From: Sphingomonas natans | GTDB taxonomy: Bacteria; Pseudomonadota; Alphaproteobacteria; Sphingomonadales; Sphingomonadaceae | NCBI RefSeq assembly: GCF_030546695.1 | Contig: NZ_JAUOTP010000012.1 | Coordinates: 62,001 to 126,000 of the forward strand | Direction: 5' to 3' | Length of the DNA: 64,000 bases | Part shown: positions 9,091-17,356 of the stretch, piece by piece | How the letters are laid out: the number at the start of each line of letters is the position of its first letter | Numbering within the stretch: position 1 is the first letter of the stretch | The notes under the pieces: model-generated | Databases searched by the model: none | What the model was told of the DNA's origin: nothing | The model's input: the letters and a program-made list of their open reading frames with translations, nothing else | Made by a program: the position numbers and the translations under genes

Positions 9091-9163
9091 ATGGAAGCGG
9101 CCCGGCGACGACAAGCGCGGCGCGCAGGGCTGCGCCGAAGCGAGCGGCGTATCGATCGCACCC

Positions 9164-9466
9164 TCAGATATAGCGCGGGATCGGGCCTTGCTGCGGCGTC
9201 TGATCGGGAAGATCGATCTCGACCTCGTCGACATAGCACCAACCCCAGCCTTCGGGCGGATCATAGCCCTCGATGATCGGATGCCGCGTCGCGTGGAAGT
9301 GCGCGGTCGCGTGGCGATGCGGCGAATCGTCACAGCAGCCGACATGGCCGCACGCGCGGCACAGGCGCAGATGCACCCACGGACTTCCGATCCGCAGGCA
9401 TTCCTCGCAGCCCTTCGCGCTCGGCGTCACCGCGTTGATCGTGATGCTGTGGGGGCATTGGTTCAT
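9164..9466 (-). CDS. UBP-type zinc finger protein
   Basis: A 100-residue protein that consists almost entirely of a ZnF-UBP domain. It has the Cys/His ligand series CPH...CEECLRIG...LRLCRACGHVGCCDDSPHRHATAHFHATRHP. In eukaryotic deubiquitinases this domain binds the C-terminal GG of ubiquitin. Bacterial stand-alone copies are common in actinobacteria and proteobacteria and their ligand is unknown. It is transcribed in the same direction as the thioesterase operon, 73 nt upstream of it. Confidence 0.88.
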   Translation of the reverse strand: MNQCPHSITINAVTPSAKGCEECLRIGSPWVHLRLCRACGHVGCCDDSPHRHATAHFHATRHPIIEGYDPPEGWGWCYVDEVEIDLPDQTPQQGPIPRYI

Positions 9467-9632
9467 TGCGCGCTCCTCAAGCGGACCTCGGTGAGAACGG
9501 TAAGGCGAAATGTCGGGCGAAAACTATTCTTATGCCCGGCAAACCGCCAAGCGGATCCGAATTGGCAGTTTTCAGGCTTAATCTTTCGCTGACATCTTTT
9601 TGTTACGGCACCGTCATCACGCGGAGGCCGGA

Positions 9633-10631
9633 ATGCTGGGATTACCGCAAAATTCGGGAGGTGTCCGCAATCAGGGCATCGATCTGTTCCGGGGCGTGCT
9701 GATCCTGCTCGTGATCCTCGGCCACTTCGCCGAGCTCACGACCCCCCACACGTTCCTGACGTGGATGGGGTTCGGATTCCGGATGCCGCTGTTCATCGGC
9801 ATGACCGGATATCTGTTCAACCTCGAACATGCCCGATCGATGACGCTCCCCGCGCTGACCGAGCGTTATTATCGCCGGCTGGTCCTGCCCTGGCTGATCG
9901 CGTGCCTGATCTACATCGTGCTGTCGGAGCCGCTCACATGGGCGATGCCGCTCAGGATCGTGCTTCGGCCCCCGTTCCATCTGTGGTTCGTGCCGGTGAT
10001 GCTCGCGTTCATCCTCGCCAGCTGGGCCTGCTCGCTGCGGCCCGGACAGATGCTCGCGATCGCCGCGCCGGTGAGCATCGCCGCGATGTACGTTTTCGGG
10101 GTCGGGCACGAGATCGAGCAATATCGGCCGTGGATCCCCGACCGGCGCTACTTCATCTACCCGATCTATTTCATGTTCGGCCTGTGGATCGCGCGCCGGC
10201 CGCTCTACCCCGAGAAATTGCCGTTCGCGATCGTGCTGGCGCTGATCGGGTGCGTCTGGTGGGCGCTGCTGTTCGATCGCCCTTCGCCCGCCGCGGAGGT
10301 GGCGGCCGAGCTCCTGCTGTGCCTTCCGCTGATCCGGATGCTGCCGCTGGTCCGGCTCATCCCCCCGAGCCTGCCGCTGATCGCCGGGGTCGGGCGGGAC
10401 AGCCTGTTCTTCTACCTGTGGCATCCCTTGGTGCTCGGGCTGTGGGCGAGCGCGGGTCTTGCGGGTGCGCCGATGCTGGCGGTCTCGCTCTTGTCGCTGG
10501 GGCTGGCCTGGGCAATGATCGTGCGCATGCCGTTGTTGCGTCCGATCGTCGGTATCTGCCCGCCCGCCCGCACGAGGCGAACGGAGGATGCGGCGATCCA
10601 GGGCGAAATCGTCACGGCCGGGACGACTTGA
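9633..10631 (+). CDS. Membrane acyltransferase, acyltransferase-3 family
   Basis: The 332-residue protein has about ten hydrophobic segments and the family start GIDLFRGVLILLVILGHFAE (about 14-33), including the conserved Arg and His. Acyltransferase-3 proteins transfer acetyl or other acyl groups to sugars of exopolysaccharide, LPS or glycolipid across the inner membrane. The size is close to fucose 4-O-acetylase types. The start at 9633 has GGAGG at 5 nt. The stop codon overlaps the next start (TGATG), so it is coupled to the alpha/beta hydrolase. Confidence 0.85.
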   Translation: MLGLPQNSGGVRNQGIDLFRGVLILLVILGHFAELTTPHTFLTWMGFGFRMPLFIGMTGYLFNLEHARSMTLPALTERYYRRLVLPWLIACLIYIVLSEPLTWAMPLRIVLRPPFHLWFVPVMLAFILASWACSLRPGQMLAIAAPVSIAAMYVFGVGHEIEQYRPWIPDRRYFIYPIYFMFGLWIARRPLYPEKLPFAIVLALIGCVWWALLFDRPSPAAEVAAELLLCLPLIRMLPLVRLIPPSLPLIAGVGRDSLFFYLWHPLVLGLWASAGLAGAPMLAVSLLSLGLAWAMIVRMPLLRPIVGICPPARTRRTEDAAIQGEIVTAGTT

Positions 10632-11836
10632 TGGGATCCATCTTCCAGTTCGTTCGGACCGGTTTGCTGACGATTGTATGGCTCCTCCTCGTCTCGTGTC
10701 TGTGCATCCTGCTTTCGGCGATGCTGCCGATCATCCCGTGGGTGCGGATCTATCTGATCGATATCGTCCCCAATCACGCCTCGTGGCTGCTGATCTTCTG
10801 TCTGTCCGGACTCGCGATCACCATCCTGCTCCATGCCGAGCGCCGAACGCGGGCGACGCGCATCCTGCTGCCCGTCGCGGCGATCGCCGTCCTGCTGGCG
10901 GCCGGCGTGACCGCGCACCTGCTCTATGTCGCGGTGAGCAACGGCGCGCGGATCGATCCGCTCCAGACGCTGTCGTTGCGCCGCCTGAGCGACGATGCCG
11001 GCCCCGACGAAAGCCATGTCTATTCGCGGCCCAAGGGCGAGCCTCTCCGGCTCGACGTCTATCGCGGACGCAAGCCGCAGCCGCGCGCGCTGAACCCGGT
11101 GCTGGTGGTGATCCACGGTGGAGGCTTCGCGCGCGGCAGCCGCACGCAGGGCGCCGCGAACATGCGCTGGTATGCCGATCGCGGCTGGACGGTCGTCAGC
11201 ATCGACTATCGCCTCGCGCGGCGCGATCGGCCGACCTGGAATCTGGCGACGCGCGACGTGGAATGCGCGCTGGCCTGGACCGCGACCCATGCCGGGCCGC
11301 TCGGCATCGATATCCACCGACTCGTCCTGAGCGGCGGATCGGCCGGAGGCAGTCTCGCGCTCGGCGCGGCCTATGCCTCGAATGCCGAACGTTCGGATCC
11401 CGACTGCGGCCCGCATGTGCCGCGCGTCTCGGCGGTCGTAGTCAAGGTGCCGCTGATCGACGCGGCGGGATCCTGGAACGAGCCGCGCGAGCTCCAGCGC
11501 CTCCAGCAGATGCTGCTCTCCCGCTATATCGGCGGTTCTCCCCAGCGCTTTCCCGCGCGATATGCGGCGCTGGATCCGACCCGCTTCCTGCGATCGGACA
11601 CGCCGCCGACGCTGATCCTGGGCGGGAGCGATGATCCGCTCGTCCCGCCCTATGGCGCCGTGGCGTTCGCTCGCAAGGCGAAGGCCATGGGCAGGGACGT
11701 CCGCCACATCCTGTTTCCCTATTCGGGCCATGACTTCAACGTGACGTTCGGCAGCATCCCGAACCAGGCGGTGCTCCAGATCGTGGTGAAGTTCATGACC
11801 GATCATGCCCGCCCCGCGCCGCCCGCGCGGCGATAA
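10631..11836 (+). CDS. Membrane-anchored alpha/beta hydrolase (BD-FAE/esterase type)
   Basis: The 401-residue protein has three N-terminal membrane helices (about 6-32, 45-65, 77-98) and then an alpha/beta hydrolase domain. The catalytic elements are visible: oxyanion motif VVIHGGGFARGS, nucleophile motif LSGGSAGGSLAL, acid in LGGSDDP, and His in YSGHDF. The arrangement resembles BD-FAE and hormone-sensitive-lipase-type carbohydrate esterases. The one-base overlap with the acyltransferase gene suggests that the pair adds and removes an acyl group on the same envelope sugar; that is inference. Confidence 0.82.
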   Translation: MGSIFQFVRTGLLTIVWLLLVSCLCILLSAMLPIIPWVRIYLIDIVPNHASWLLIFCLSGLAITILLHAERRTRATRILLPVAAIAVLLAAGVTAHLLYVAVSNGARIDPLQTLSLRRLSDDAGPDESHVYSRPKGEPLRLDVYRGRKPQPRALNPVLVVIHGGGFARGSRTQGAANMRWYADRGWTVVSIDYRLARRDRPTWNLATRDVECALAWTATHAGPLGIDIHRLVLSGGSAGGSLALGAAYASNAERSDPDCGPHVPRVSAVVVKVPLIDAAGSWNEPRELQRLQQMLLSRYIGGSPQRFPARYAALDPTRFLRSDTPPTLILGGSDDPLVPPYGAVAFARKAKAMGRDVRHILFPYSGHDFNVTFGSIPNQAVLQIVVKFMTDHARPAPPARR

Positions 11837-11926
11837 AATCAGAGCGGTTGATCTGGATCATCCAGCGATCGGGCCGGAGAGGTGTATAGTCTGCTCGCGA
11901 GCCGGACTCGCAGAGAGGAGGGGCCC

Positions 11927-12094
11927 ATGCCCCCGACGGACAAGAACCAGATGACCTATCTTCAACGGCGTCTGGCCGAAGAACAGGCCAAGGCAGCCAG
12001 CAGTTCGTGCCTGGTGCGCGCGGTGCACCGCGATTTCGCCGAGGCCTATCAGAAGAAGATCGAAGTGATCGGACGCGGATCGGCGGACGCCTGA
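11927..12094 (+). CDS. Small hypothetical protein (55 residues)
   Basis: The sequence MPPTDKNQMTYLQRRLAEEQ continues with SSSCLVRAVHRDFAEAYQKK, a short amphipathic helical protein. AGAGGAGGGG lies 4-5 nt before the ATG, so translation is likely. Similar small proteins with a RRLAEEQ...AH..LA..Y.KK layout occur in sphingomonads without known function. It precedes a bidirectional hairpin and converges with the TonB receptor gene. Confidence 0.55.
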   Translation: MPPTDKNQMTYLQRRLAEEQAKAASSSCLVRAVHRDFAEAYQKKIEVIGRGSADA

Positions 12095-12127
12095 GGCGCC
12101 CGCGACGACCCGCCCGAAGACGATCGT

Positions 12128-12159
12128 GACCAGGGCCGGTATTTCCACCGACCCTGGTC
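12128..12159. terminator. Bidirectional hairpin between convergent genes
   Basis: GACCAGGGCCGG pairs with CCGACCCTGGTC around an 8-nt loop, with one mismatch. It lies between the small + strand gene ending at 12094 and the receptor gene ending at 12169 on the - strand, so it could terminate both. Confidence 0.6.
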
Positions 12160-12168
12160 CCCTGTCTC

Positions 12169-14601
12169 CTAGAAGTGGAAGCGCACCGTGCCGCCATAGG
12201 TGCGCGGATTGCCCGGATAGCCCTGGATCACGCCGGTGGCGCGGGTGGAGCCCAGCAGGTTGATGAAATAGGCCTTGTTGAAGAGGTTCTCGACCCAGCC
12301 CTGCAGTTCCAGCTTGTCGTCCATCAGCAGCACGCCCGCGCGCACGCTGGCGAGCGCATAGCCCTTGCCCTCGGCGGTCGGATCCAGCGTGATCGTGTAA
12401 TTCTGCTTCGAGCGATAATTCACGTCGAACAGGCCGTAGCCCTTCACCGTCTCCGTGATCGGATGCGTATAATCGATCGTGAAATCGCCGGTCCATTTCG
12501 GCGCCCACGCCACCGTGCGTCCGGTGATGTCGCAGGTCAGCGCGGTCGACTGGCCCGGGCAGGCCGAATTGTGGAAGGACGAGTAGCGCGCATCGTCATA
12601 AGCGAGGAAGCTCTTCGTGTGCAGACCGGGCGCCAGCCAAGTCTCCATCTCCGCCTCGATGCCCTTCGACGTCAGCGAGCCGACATTGGCGAGGAAGCGG
12701 ATCGCCGCGCCGGCGCCGAGCGACTGGTTCGCCTGATAGTTTTTCACCTTCGTGTGGAAGGCGGTGAGGTTGAAGACGACCTTGTGATCGAAGAACGAGG
12801 TCTTGATCCCGGCTTCGAAATTGTCGGCCGTCTCGCCCTTCACCGTCTGCTGCGCGCCGAGCGAGATCGCCGATCCCACGCTCGTGTCCGGATTGGACGC
12901 ATTGTAGGCGAGCAGGTTGAAGCCAGCCGATTTGTTGCCGCGCGCATATTTGCCGTACAGGAAGACGCTCGGCGTGACCTTGTAGTTGACGCCGGCTTCG
13001 CCCGAAAGCGACCTGTCCTTCAGGCCGGCATCGACCACGCCGATCTGGGCATTAGCGGTGCTGGGCGACAGCGCGTTGAGCTGCGCCTGGGTCAGCGCGC
13101 CCGGATTGGCGACGACGCTGCCATTGTAGATCTGTGTGCGATCTTCCCAGGTGTAGCGCAGGCCGGCGTCGATCGAGAGGCGGCGTGCCGCATCGGGGTG
13201 CCAGCTGACATTGCCGAACAGCGCGTCCGTATCGGTGTGGAAGACGGCCTGGCTCTGGAACTTCGTGCCCTGCAGCCGCGTGGCATAGGCGCCCTGCGCC
13301 CAAGTGCGGCCGGCGACGTTCGGAAACAAAGTCGCGGACGGATTGGCCGCGAAGATGTTGTACTGGGCGCCGAACCGGAAGCGGCTGTCGACCTGCAGGC
13401 GCTGGCGGCTGAGGAAGCCGCCGAACGTCGCCTCGATCGGCATGTCCTTCGGCGTCGCCAGGCGCAGCTCCTGGCTGAACTGATGCTCCTTGTTGCACGA
13501 GCCATAATCGTTGATCGCGTCGAGCTGGGTGAAATCATTGTCGTTGTTCGTGAAGCACGACCAGGTGTTGTAGGCGGTGATCGAGGTCAGATCGCCGAGC
13601 GAGCCGAGATGATAATCGATCTGGCCGCTGCCCGAATCCGTCTTGGTCTGCGCGTTGAGCGCGCTGTCGATGTTGACGAAGCGGTCCTTGGCGTTGCTCG
13701 TCAGTAGCGTGTAGCCCGCTGCCGTCATGCGCGCCTGGAGCGCCGCCGGATTGAAGATCGACAGGATCACCGGCGAGATCGTCGGGAAGCTCTGGCGGCC
13801 ATGCGTATAGATCAGGCGGACCGAGAGATCGTCGGTGGGCGTCGCCAGCAATTGCGCGCGGACGCCCGAGCCCTGCCGGCCGTTCTGGTCGCCGCCATTG
13901 TACAGGTTCGTGTAGGTGCCGTCGCGCTTGGAATAGAAGCCCGAGATGCGGACCGCGAGCTTGTCGTCGATGAGCGGGCCGGTGACCGAGGCCTTCACTT
14001 CCTTGAAGTCGTAATTGCCGTAGGTCGCCTCGCCCGATGCGCCCCAGGTGAAGCTGGGCTTCAGCGTGTTGATGATGACCGCGCCGGCCGTGGTGTTCTT
14101 GCCGAACAGCGTGCCCTGCGGGCCGCGCAGCAATTCGACATCGGCGATATCGTTGAAATCGTTCGAAACCATGCCCTGTCGGCCAGTATAGACGCCGTCG
14201 ACGAAGATGCCGACCGAGCCATCGATGCCGTCGGTGTTGAAGCCGTTATTGCCGATGCCGCGGATGCCGAGATTGAGCTGCTTCGGATTGGTCAGGAAGA
14301 CCGAGAAGCTGGGAAACTTGTTCTGGAAATTGGTGAAGTTGACGAGATTCTGGCGGGTCAGTTCGACGGGCGTGATGACCGTGACCGGGATCGGCACCTG
14401 CTGCGCATTCTCGCTCCGCTTGCGCGCGACGATCATGATCTCGCCGGGCTCGGCGTCCGTGGCGGCGTCATCGGCGGGAGCCGCGGCATCGCCTGCGGCA
14501 GGCGCCGCGGCGAAGGCGGGCGAGACGGCCAGCAGGCTCGCGGACAGCAGGAAGGGTCCGATGCCCCTGGCGAGCATACGGCCGGCAGATGCTGACGACA
14601 T
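12169..14601 (-). CDS. TonB-dependent outer membrane receptor (putative phosphate-regulated)
   Basis: The protein is about 810 residues, with a signal peptide (GPFLLSASLLAVSPAFAAAP), a linker, and a plug domain starting EIMIVARKRSENAQQVPIPVTVI. Typical plug motifs follow: NLGIRGIGNNGFN, VGIFVDGVYTGR and VELLRGPQGTLFGKNTTAGAV. The 22-strand barrel ends TYGGTVRFHF with the C-terminal aromatic. It imports an unknown ligand using TonB energy. The start was moved to 14601 so that the signal peptide begins MSSASAGRM. A PhoB-box-like sequence lies 140 nt upstream, and the upstream gene is phoD in the same direction. Import of an organic phosphate compound is therefore plausible but unproven. Confidence 0.9.
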   Translation of the reverse strand: MSSASAGRMLARGIGPFLLSASLLAVSPAFAAAPAAGDAAAPADDAATDAEPGEIMIVARKRSENAQQVPIPVTVITPVELTRQNLVNFTNFQNKFPSFSVFLTNPKQLNLGIRGIGNNGFNTDGIDGSVGIFVDGVYTGRQGMVSNDFNDIADVELLRGPQGTLFGKNTTAGAVIINTLKPSFTWGASGEATYGNYDFKEVKASVTGPLIDDKLAVRISGFYSKRDGTYTNLYNGGDQNGRQGSGVRAQLLATPTDDLSVRLIYTHGRQSFPTISPVILSIFNPAALQARMTAAGYTLLTSNAKDRFVNIDSALNAQTKTDSGSGQIDYHLGSLGDLTSITAYNTWSCFTNNDNDFTQLDAINDYGSCNKEHQFSQELRLATPKDMPIEATFGGFLSRQRLQVDSRFRFGAQYNIFAANPSATLFPNVAGRTWAQGAYATRLQGTKFQSQAVFHTDTDALFGNVSWHPDAARRLSIDAGLRYTWEDRTQIYNGSVVANPGALTQAQLNALSPSTANAQIGVVDAGLKDRSLSGEAGVNYKVTPSVFLYGKYARGNKSAGFNLLAYNASNPDTSVGSAISLGAQQTVKGETADNFEAGIKTSFFDHKVVFNLTAFHTKVKNYQANQSLGAGAAIRFLANVGSLTSKGIEAEMETWLAPGLHTKSFLAYDDARYSSFHNSACPGQSTALTCDITGRTVAWAPKWTGDFTIDYTHPITETVKGYGLFDVNYRSKQNYTITLDPTAEGKGYALASVRAGVLLMDDKLELQGWVENLFNKAYFINLLGSTRATGVIQGYPGNPRTYGGTVRFHF

Positions 14602-14740
14602 GATGATGTAATCCCCGATTTTTTCGACACTGATCGGCGCATGCAAGACCATCCGCCGCCGCTGCCGCAGTCGACGTCTTGGCTTGTCTTTATCGCTGGC
14701 TGATCCGCCTGCACCCGTCCGGCGCGACTACTTCTGTTCG

Positions 14741-14758
14741 ATGTAAGAAATGTGACAG
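14741..14758 (-). promoter_or_regulatory. PhoB-box-like direct repeat upstream of TonB receptor
   Basis: On the - strand the sequence reads CTGTCAC ATTT CTTACAT. The two 7-bp half-sites are 11 bp apart, as in the Pho box (CTGTCAT-N4-CTGTCAT). The first half-site is perfect and the second matches at 5 of 7. It lies in the 173-nt spacer between phoD and the receptor. Confidence 0.6.
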
Positions 14759-14774
14759 TTCGTGGCCGGCGCCT

Positions 14775-16358
14775 TCATGCTTTCTCGACGTTCAGCCCCG
14801 GACGGCCATCGATCAGCGTGAAGCGGACGAGATCCGAGATTCCCGAATCCTCGCGGCGGGCATCGTCGACGCCGCGGAAGGTGATTTCGCCGCCGTTCGG
14901 GGTCAGATCGACGCGGCCATAACCGTGTATCTCGTTCTCGGCGTAAACGAGCCCGTTGGCGGGCGCCTGCTGCTTGAAGCTCGCATCATGGAACAGCGAC
15001 GTGATCGATCCGCCGACGAACTCCGCTGCGATCGGCGGGCCGTCCGGCCTGGCCGGATCGTGGACGTCGGCCGCGGCGAAGGCGTGGATATCACCGCCGA
15101 GCGCGAGCGGGTTCGACGTGCCGGCCTCTGCCCAGCGGCGGAAGATCCGGTCGCGCGCGGCCGGATAGCCCGACCAATTGTCCGCCGAATATTGCGGGCC
15201 GCGCTCGGGATGCTCGGCATCGATCCGGCTTTGCTGGTGCATCAGGGTCTGCTGCGCGAGCAGGTTCCACTGCGCGCTCGTGTCGCCGAGCCGATCCATC
15301 AGCCAGCGTTCCTGCGTCGTGCCGAGCATCGTCCGGCGGGGATCGGTGAGGTCGGCGCACGGGCCGATCAGCGTCTGATATTGCTGGTGCGCGGCGAGCA
15401 GGCCGGGCGGCTGGCAGGCGCGGGGGCCGCGATACTGGCGATCGTCGATGATCTGGAATTGCGCGAGGCGGCCCCAGTCGAGCGTCCGGTAGATGCGCAT
15501 GTCGGGGCCGTGCGGCCGCGCGGCGCGGATCGGCTGATGCTCGTAGAAGACCTGATAGGCAGCGGCGCGGCGGCGCAGGAAGGCGACCGGATCGCCGTTC
15601 TTCTCGTCGAGCGCATCGGCATAATCGTTCGAGACGTCGTGATCATCCCAGGTCAGCGCCCAGGGCGCGGCCTGATGCGCGGCCTGCAACAGGGGATCCA
15701 GCCGATAGGTCGCGTGGCGGATGCGGTAGCCGGCGACGTCCTTGGGCTCGGGATTCTTGTGGAGGCGGACAGCCTCCTTGGGGCTGGGATCGGCCTCGTA
15801 GATATAGTCGCCGAGGAACAGGATCAGATCGGGATCCTCGGCGACCATGTGGCGATAGGCGGCATAATAGCCGGCCTCATATTTCTGGCAGGAGCCGAAG
15901 CAGAGGCGGAGGCGATCGACCGCGGCGCCGGCCGCCGGCGCGGTCTTCGTCCGGCCGATCGCGCTCGTCTCGCCGCCGGCCAGGAAGCGGTAGAAATAAG
16001 CGCGCGCGGGTCGGAGCCCGGTGACGTCGACATGGACCGAATGGCCCCAGGCCGTCTCGGCGCGGGCGGTGCCCTGCCGCACGATGCGCGCGAAGCGATC
16101 GTCCTCGGCGACCTGCCAGCGCACGGGCACGGTCTGCGGCGGCATGCCGCCATCGCCTTCGAGCGGGGCGGGGGCGAGGCGCGTCCACAGGATCATGCCG
16201 TCCGGCGTCGGATCGCCCGAGGCGACGCCGAGCGTGAACAGGCCCGTGGGGAGGGTGAGCGCGCCGCGCGCGCCGACGCCGAGCAAAGCCGCCGATCCGG
16301 CCGCGCCGGCGATCAGCGCGCGCCTGGTGAGGCCTGTCGTCTCATGATCGTCGCGCAT
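14775..16358 (-). CDS. phoD: PhoD-type alkaline phosphatase/phosphodiesterase
   Basis: The 527-residue protein has a Tat signal (TRRALIAGAAGSAALLG; here GLTRR is the twin-Arg region), an N-terminal FN3-like PhoD_N domain (LGVASGDPTPDGMILWTRL) and the metallophosphatase core. Metal and active-site motifs are CFGSCQKYEAGYY, ILFLGDYIYE, WDDHDVSNDY and GGDIHAFAAADV. PhoD enzymes are secreted Ca/Fe-dependent phosphatases that release phosphate from mono- and diesters. A Pho-box-like repeat lies 42 nt upstream, which agrees with induction by phosphate limitation. The TonB receptor follows in the same direction. Confidence 0.93.
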   Translation of the reverse strand: MRDDHETTGLTRRALIAGAAGSAALLGVGARGALTLPTGLFTLGVASGDPTPDGMILWTRLAPAPLEGDGGMPPQTVPVRWQVAEDDRFARIVRQGTARAETAWGHSVHVDVTGLRPARAYFYRFLAGGETSAIGRTKTAPAAGAAVDRLRLCFGSCQKYEAGYYAAYRHMVAEDPDLILFLGDYIYEADPSPKEAVRLHKNPEPKDVAGYRIRHATYRLDPLLQAAHQAAPWALTWDDHDVSNDYADALDEKNGDPVAFLRRRAAAYQVFYEHQPIRAARPHGPDMRIYRTLDWGRLAQFQIIDDRQYRGPRACQPPGLLAAHQQYQTLIGPCADLTDPRRTMLGTTQERWLMDRLGDTSAQWNLLAQQTLMHQQSRIDAEHPERGPQYSADNWSGYPAARDRIFRRWAEAGTSNPLALGGDIHAFAAADVHDPARPDGPPIAAEFVGGSITSLFHDASFKQQAPANGLVYAENEIHGYGRVDLTPNGGEITFRGVDDARREDSGISDLVRFTLIDGRPGLNVEKA

Positions 16359-16399
16359 CGCACCGCCTCTTTTCGCTGCGGGGGGCGTGTCCGACTTTC

Positions 16400-16417
16400 G
16401 TGACGAAACTGTGACGC
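16400..16417 (-). promoter_or_regulatory. PhoB-box-like direct repeat upstream of phoD
   Basis: On the - strand it reads GCGTCAC AGTT TCGTCAC. The two GTCAC cores are exactly 11 bp apart, the spacing of PhoB half-sites. It lies between the psd stop codon (16425) and the phoD start (16358). Confidence 0.65.
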
Positions 16418-16424
16418 CTTGCGA

Positions 16425-17300
16425 TCAGCCGTTCGGGATTAGGCGGCGGGCAAGCGCCTCGCCCTGACGGATCGGCGTGCCCTCGGCGATCCCGTCCGCG
16501 AGCGCGAAGCCGGGGGGCAAGAGCAGGACGAGCGTCGAGCCATGTTCGAACCAGCCCATCTCATCGCCTTTCGCGATGTCGGCGGAGACCGGCACGGTGC
16601 GCGGGCCGCCGTCGCGCAGCAGGCGATCGGTGTCGAGAAAGGTCAGGCGGATGCCGGCGACGAGGATCGCGGCGACGGCGACGATCAGGAAGGGGGTGTC
16701 GTCGGCCAGGCGGCAACTGACGATGGCACGTTCGTTGCGGCAAAATAGCCGCTCGACGCGCTTCAGCGCGATCGGATTGACGTTCCAGCAGTCGCCCGAA
16801 AGGTAGCGGACGCGCTCGACCGCGAGATCGTGGGGCGCGTGGAAATGGTGGTACATCGCCGCCGTCAGCCTGAGCGTCACATAGGTGCCGCCCGCAAAGG
16901 GCGCTCCGTCCGCGGCATCGCCGAGCAGTTCGGCGAGCGAATAGGGCATGCCCTTGATCTGGTGGATCTCGTCGCCGGTGACGGTGCCGTGCGCGCCGAC
17001 GATCGCGTCGCACGGGCTGGCGAGGATGTCGGGGCGTGGATCGACCGGCCGCGCGCCGGGGCGCAGGCGGCGGGTGAAGCAATCGTGGAGGCTGGCGAAG
17101 CGCGGGGCGGCGGCGTCCGACAGATCGAGATCGGAGAAGATGCGCCAGACGCGGATCGAGGCCTTTGCCACTAGCGGCTGCTCGATCCTGCTGAACCGGC
17201 CGACCAGCTGCGTCGCGAGCCGGCGCGGCAGGCGATTGGTGAGGAGGAAATTGACGTCCTCCTGCAGCAGCACGCGCATCAGGGCGCTCCTGACTGTCAT
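16425..17300 (-). CDS. psd: Phosphatidylserine decarboxylase
   Basis: The 291-residue proenzyme contains the self-cleavage motif GST within GWFEHGSTLVLLLPPG near the C-terminus. It also has the PSD core segments CFTRRLRPGARPVD, SPCDAIVGAHGTV, IKGMPYSLAELLGD and AMYHHFHAPHD. Cleavage before the Ser generates the pyruvoyl cofactor, and the enzyme makes phosphatidylethanolamine from phosphatidylserine at the membrane. The size matches psd of the E. coli type. It diverges from the aminotransferase gene across 56 nt and lies upstream of the phoD Pho box, in the same direction as phoD. Confidence 0.93.
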   Translation of the reverse strand: MTVRSALMRVLLQEDVNFLLTNRLPRRLATQLVGRFSRIEQPLVAKASIRVWRIFSDLDLSDAAAPRFASLHDCFTRRLRPGARPVDPRPDILASPCDAIVGAHGTVTGDEIHQIKGMPYSLAELLGDAADGAPFAGGTYVTLRLTAAMYHHFHAPHDLAVERVRYLSGDCWNVNPIALKRVERLFCRNERAIVSCRLADDTPFLIVAVAAILVAGIRLTFLDTDRLLRDGGPRTVPVSADIAKGDEMGWFEHGSTLVLLLPPGFALADGIAEGTPIRQGEALARRLIPNG

Positions 17301-17356
17301 CGTTTCGTCCGCCTTCCTGTCATAATTGCTTGCCCGGCGAAGCGTAGAGCCTGGCC

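Noticed and set aside
17294-17323. Two CTGTCAT half-sites between psd and the aminotransferase gene, as a further Pho box
   Set aside because: They are 23 bp apart rather than 11 or 22, the intermediate positions match poorly, and one overlaps the psd start codon.
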